This document shows, in pieces, positions 6,633 to 7,819 of a stretch of DNA of 7,819 nt. The DNA comes from an uncultured Actinomycetes bacterium (GTDB lineage Bacteria > Actinomycetota > Actinomycetes > S36-B12): NCBI GenBank assembly GCA_903918595.1, contig CAIXFB010000332.1, positions 1-7,819 of the forward strand, given 5' to 3'. A program made the translations under genes and the position numbers. The notes under the pieces are model-generated. The model saw only the letters and a program-made list of their open reading frames with translations. It did not search any database and was not told the DNA's origin. Position 1 is the stretch's first letter, and every line of letters begins with the position of its first letter.

Positions 6633-6710
6633 AACGCCACCCTAGACACTCCCCTGAAGCCTCGCCCTCTACGTTGGCACACTTTCGCGACCGGCGGAAT
6701 CCTCGGACGC
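6633..6710. other. Gap between uppP and histidine phosphatase genes
   Basis: This 78-base gap is the longest non-coding stretch in the window. Apart from the phosphatase Shine-Dalgarno (minus-strand AGGG, 6640-6643), I see no terminator hairpin with a T-run and no clear promoter. It could hold an internal promoter for the trio plus mshC, but this is not shown by the sequence. Confidence 0.4.
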
Positions 6711-7559
6711 TTAGGTGGTCAACACCCCTGCTGAGAGCAGGATCAGAACCAACGAGCCAAGTGCGATCCGATACACCACAAACGGTGTGAAGGAGTGCGT
6801 GGAAATCCATCGAAGAAGCCAGGCGATAACGGAATACCCGATAACGGCAGCAACCACTGTGGCAAGCAACGTGGGGCCCCATGACACGCTTTGTGCGCTG
6901 TTCAACCGGGTGGCCTCGTAAGCACCCGAGCCGAGCACTGCAGGTATTGCCAACAAGAACGAATATCGTGCGGCGGCTTCACGGGTATAGCCCAGCGCCA
7001 ATCCTGCGGTGATCGTCGCGCCCGATCGAGAGACACCAGGAATCAGCGCCAGCGCTTGGCCGAACCCGAATAGAACTCCATCTCGAAGAGTGAGCTTGTC
7101 GAGGGTCTTCACCTTTTCACCCAATTTGTCGGCAATACCCAAGACGATGCCAAAGACAATGAGGACAACGGCGACCAGATACAGGTTGCGGGCAGCTGTT
7201 TCGATTTGATGGGAGAAGGTGAGTCCGAGAACCACGATCGGGATCGAACCAACGATCACGAACCAGCCCATCTTGGCATCGACATTTGTCCACGCGGGAC
7301 TGTGGCGGTCTCGAATACTCGGGAGCGATAACCACCACGCTCGCACTATGCGGACTATGTCTCGCCGGAAATAGATCAACACCGCGATCTCAGTGCCGAT
7401 CTGGGTAACAGCCGTGAACGCTGCCCCAGGATCTTCCCAACCTAGAAGCTGGGAGACGATCAAGATGTGGGCTGAGGAGGAAATCGGGAGAAACTCCGTC
7501 AGACCTTGCACCACCCCGAGGATGACCGCCTCGAGCCAGGAAATTTCCCCTGCATCCAT
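6711..7559 (-). CDS. uppP: undecaprenyl-diphosphatase (BacA/UppP family)
   Basis: This integral membrane enzyme dephosphorylates undecaprenyl diphosphate to the monophosphate carrier used for peptidoglycan and other envelope polymers; overexpression in other bacteria gives bacitracin resistance. The 282-residue product has several hydrophobic segments (approximately 8-38, 48-64, 98-114, 127-144, 160-175, 200-212, 229-248, 260-280). The first conserved block is V-Q-G-L-T-E-F-L-P-I-S-S-S-A-H (17-31), with Glu22 and His31 matching catalytic Glu21 and His30 of the E. coli enzyme. The second is P-G-V-S-R-S-G (174-180), with Arg178 matching Arg174. Gln18 stands where E. coli has Glu17, a variant seen in many actinobacterial members. 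The ATG at 7559 shares its A with the TGA stop of the LLM gene (TGATG), and no separate Shine-Dalgarno is visible, so translation is probably coupled. M. tuberculosis Rv2136c is the counterpart in a similar neighbourhood. Confidence 0.95.
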   Translation of the reverse strand: MDAGEISWLEAVILGVVQGLTEFLPISSSAHILIVSQLLGWEDPGAAFTAVTQIGTEIAVLIYFRRDIVRIVRAWWLSLPSIRDRHSPAWTNVDAKMGWFVIVGSIPIVVLGLTFSHQIETAARNLYLVAVVLIVFGIVLGIADKLGEKVKTLDKLTLRDGVLFGFGQALALIPGVSRSGATITAGLALGYTREAAARYSFLLAIPAVLGSGAYEATRLNSAQSVSWGPTLLATVVAAVIGYSVIAWLLRWISTHSFTPFVVYRIALGSLVLILLSAGVLTT

Positions 7560-7819
7560 CAGTCGGAGAGACCAGATGCATCAAAAATTTCCGACAGAAC
7601 GCGAAGTGACCCAACCCGTTCTTTCAAGGAGCCGGCATACGAGGCCGCAGTCAGGGTTGTTACACCCGCTTCAGCAAAAGCTGCGAGTCGCTCCTTAACT
7701 CGATCTGGGGGACCAAGAAGTGACGTCTGATCGAGAAACTCGAGCGGAACAGCGGCACCAGCTCCGTTGTAGTCCTTGTTGAGATACCTGTCTTGGATTT
7801 CGATAGCCGCATCCTCATA
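7559..7819 (-). CDS. LLM-class (luciferase-like) F420-dependent oxidoreductase, partial
   Basis: The minus-strand frame is open from the window's right edge to TGA at 7561-7559. It gives 86 C-terminal residues, and the start lies beyond 7819. This frame has no internal start giving a sizeable product, so it is easily missed. The visible part contains A-A-V-P-L-E-F-L-D-Q-T-S-L-L-G-P-P-D-R-V, then K-E-R-L-A-A-F-A-E-A-G-V-T-T-L. This matches the C-terminal end of actinobacterial LLM-class flavin/F420 oxidoreductases, where the L-G-P-x-x-R-V and G-V-T-T-L elements close the TIM barrel. The usual family length is about 300-350 residues, so some three quarters is missing, including most of the cofactor site. 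F420 rather than FMN use is inferred from the subgroup. Its stop overlaps the uppP start, so it probably heads, or lies upstream in, the same operon. Confidence 0.8.
   Translation of the reverse strand, partial: YEDAAIEIQDRYLNKDYNGAGAAVPLEFLDQTSLLGPPDRVKERLAAFAEAGVTTLTAASYAGSLKERVGSLRVLSEIFDASGLSD

Noticed and set aside
7559..7819. F420-dependent glucose-6-phosphate dehydrogenase (Fgd), which would fit next to pgi and gnd
   Set aside because: The visible C-terminus does not resemble that of Fgd as I know it; it fits the general actinobacterial LLM subgroup. Proximity to sugar genes is not enough.
1..7819. CRISPR array, insertion sequence, attachment site, tRNA or defence system
   Set aside because: No direct-repeat series, transposase or integrase motif, tRNA-like fold or defence-family protein was seen; almost every base is covered by housekeeping or conserved actinobacterial genes.

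Overview
The window is a gene-dense stretch of chromosome from an actinobacterium. The clearest marker is mshC, the ATP-dependent cysteine ligase of mycothiol synthesis, a pathway confined to Actinobacteria. Around it lie other actinobacterial families: a PAC2-family protein, a SCO1664-type kinase-like protein, a DUF3090 zinc-ribbon protein, an MSMEG_4193-type histidine phosphatase, an actinobacterial-style UppP and an F420-type LLM oxidoreductase. By eye the GC content is in the mid-50s percent, lower than in Streptomyces or Mycobacterium. Spacing is tight: the longest gap between genes is 78 bases, two convergent gene pairs nearly touch or overlap at their stop codons, and several starts overlap the preceding stop. 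This suggests a compact genome, perhaps a free-living aquatic actinobacterium, but the genus cannot be read from the sequence.

Layout. Bases 1-603 (+) hold the C-terminal two thirds of a PAC2-family protein. It runs tail to tail into pgi (606-2231, -). A 53-base divergent intergenic region separates pgi from gnd (2285-3310, +), a short-type 6-phosphogluconate dehydrogenase. The gnd stop codon overlaps the stop of mshC (3307-4542, -). From the right edge down to mshC everything lies on the minus strand and reads as one long operon: LLM oxidoreductase (partial, 7819-7559), uppP (7559-6711), histidine phosphatase (6632-5925), DUF3090 protein (5928-5359), kinase-like protein (5356-4574) and mshC (4542-3307).

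How the genes fit together. pgi and gnd serve central sugar metabolism at the glycolysis/pentose-phosphate junction. The minus-strand operon combines undecaprenyl-phosphate recycling (UppP), the last-but-one step of mycothiol synthesis (MshC), and a three-gene set (predicted phosphomutase/phosphatase, zinc-ribbon protein, PI-kinase-like protein). That set is widely conserved in Actinobacteria but has no known function, and it is the most interesting unsolved content here. I found no mobile element, CRISPR array, tRNA, rRNA or convincing intrinsic terminator. The genes are otherwise well-known housekeeping types, and I see no evidence of a wholly new system.
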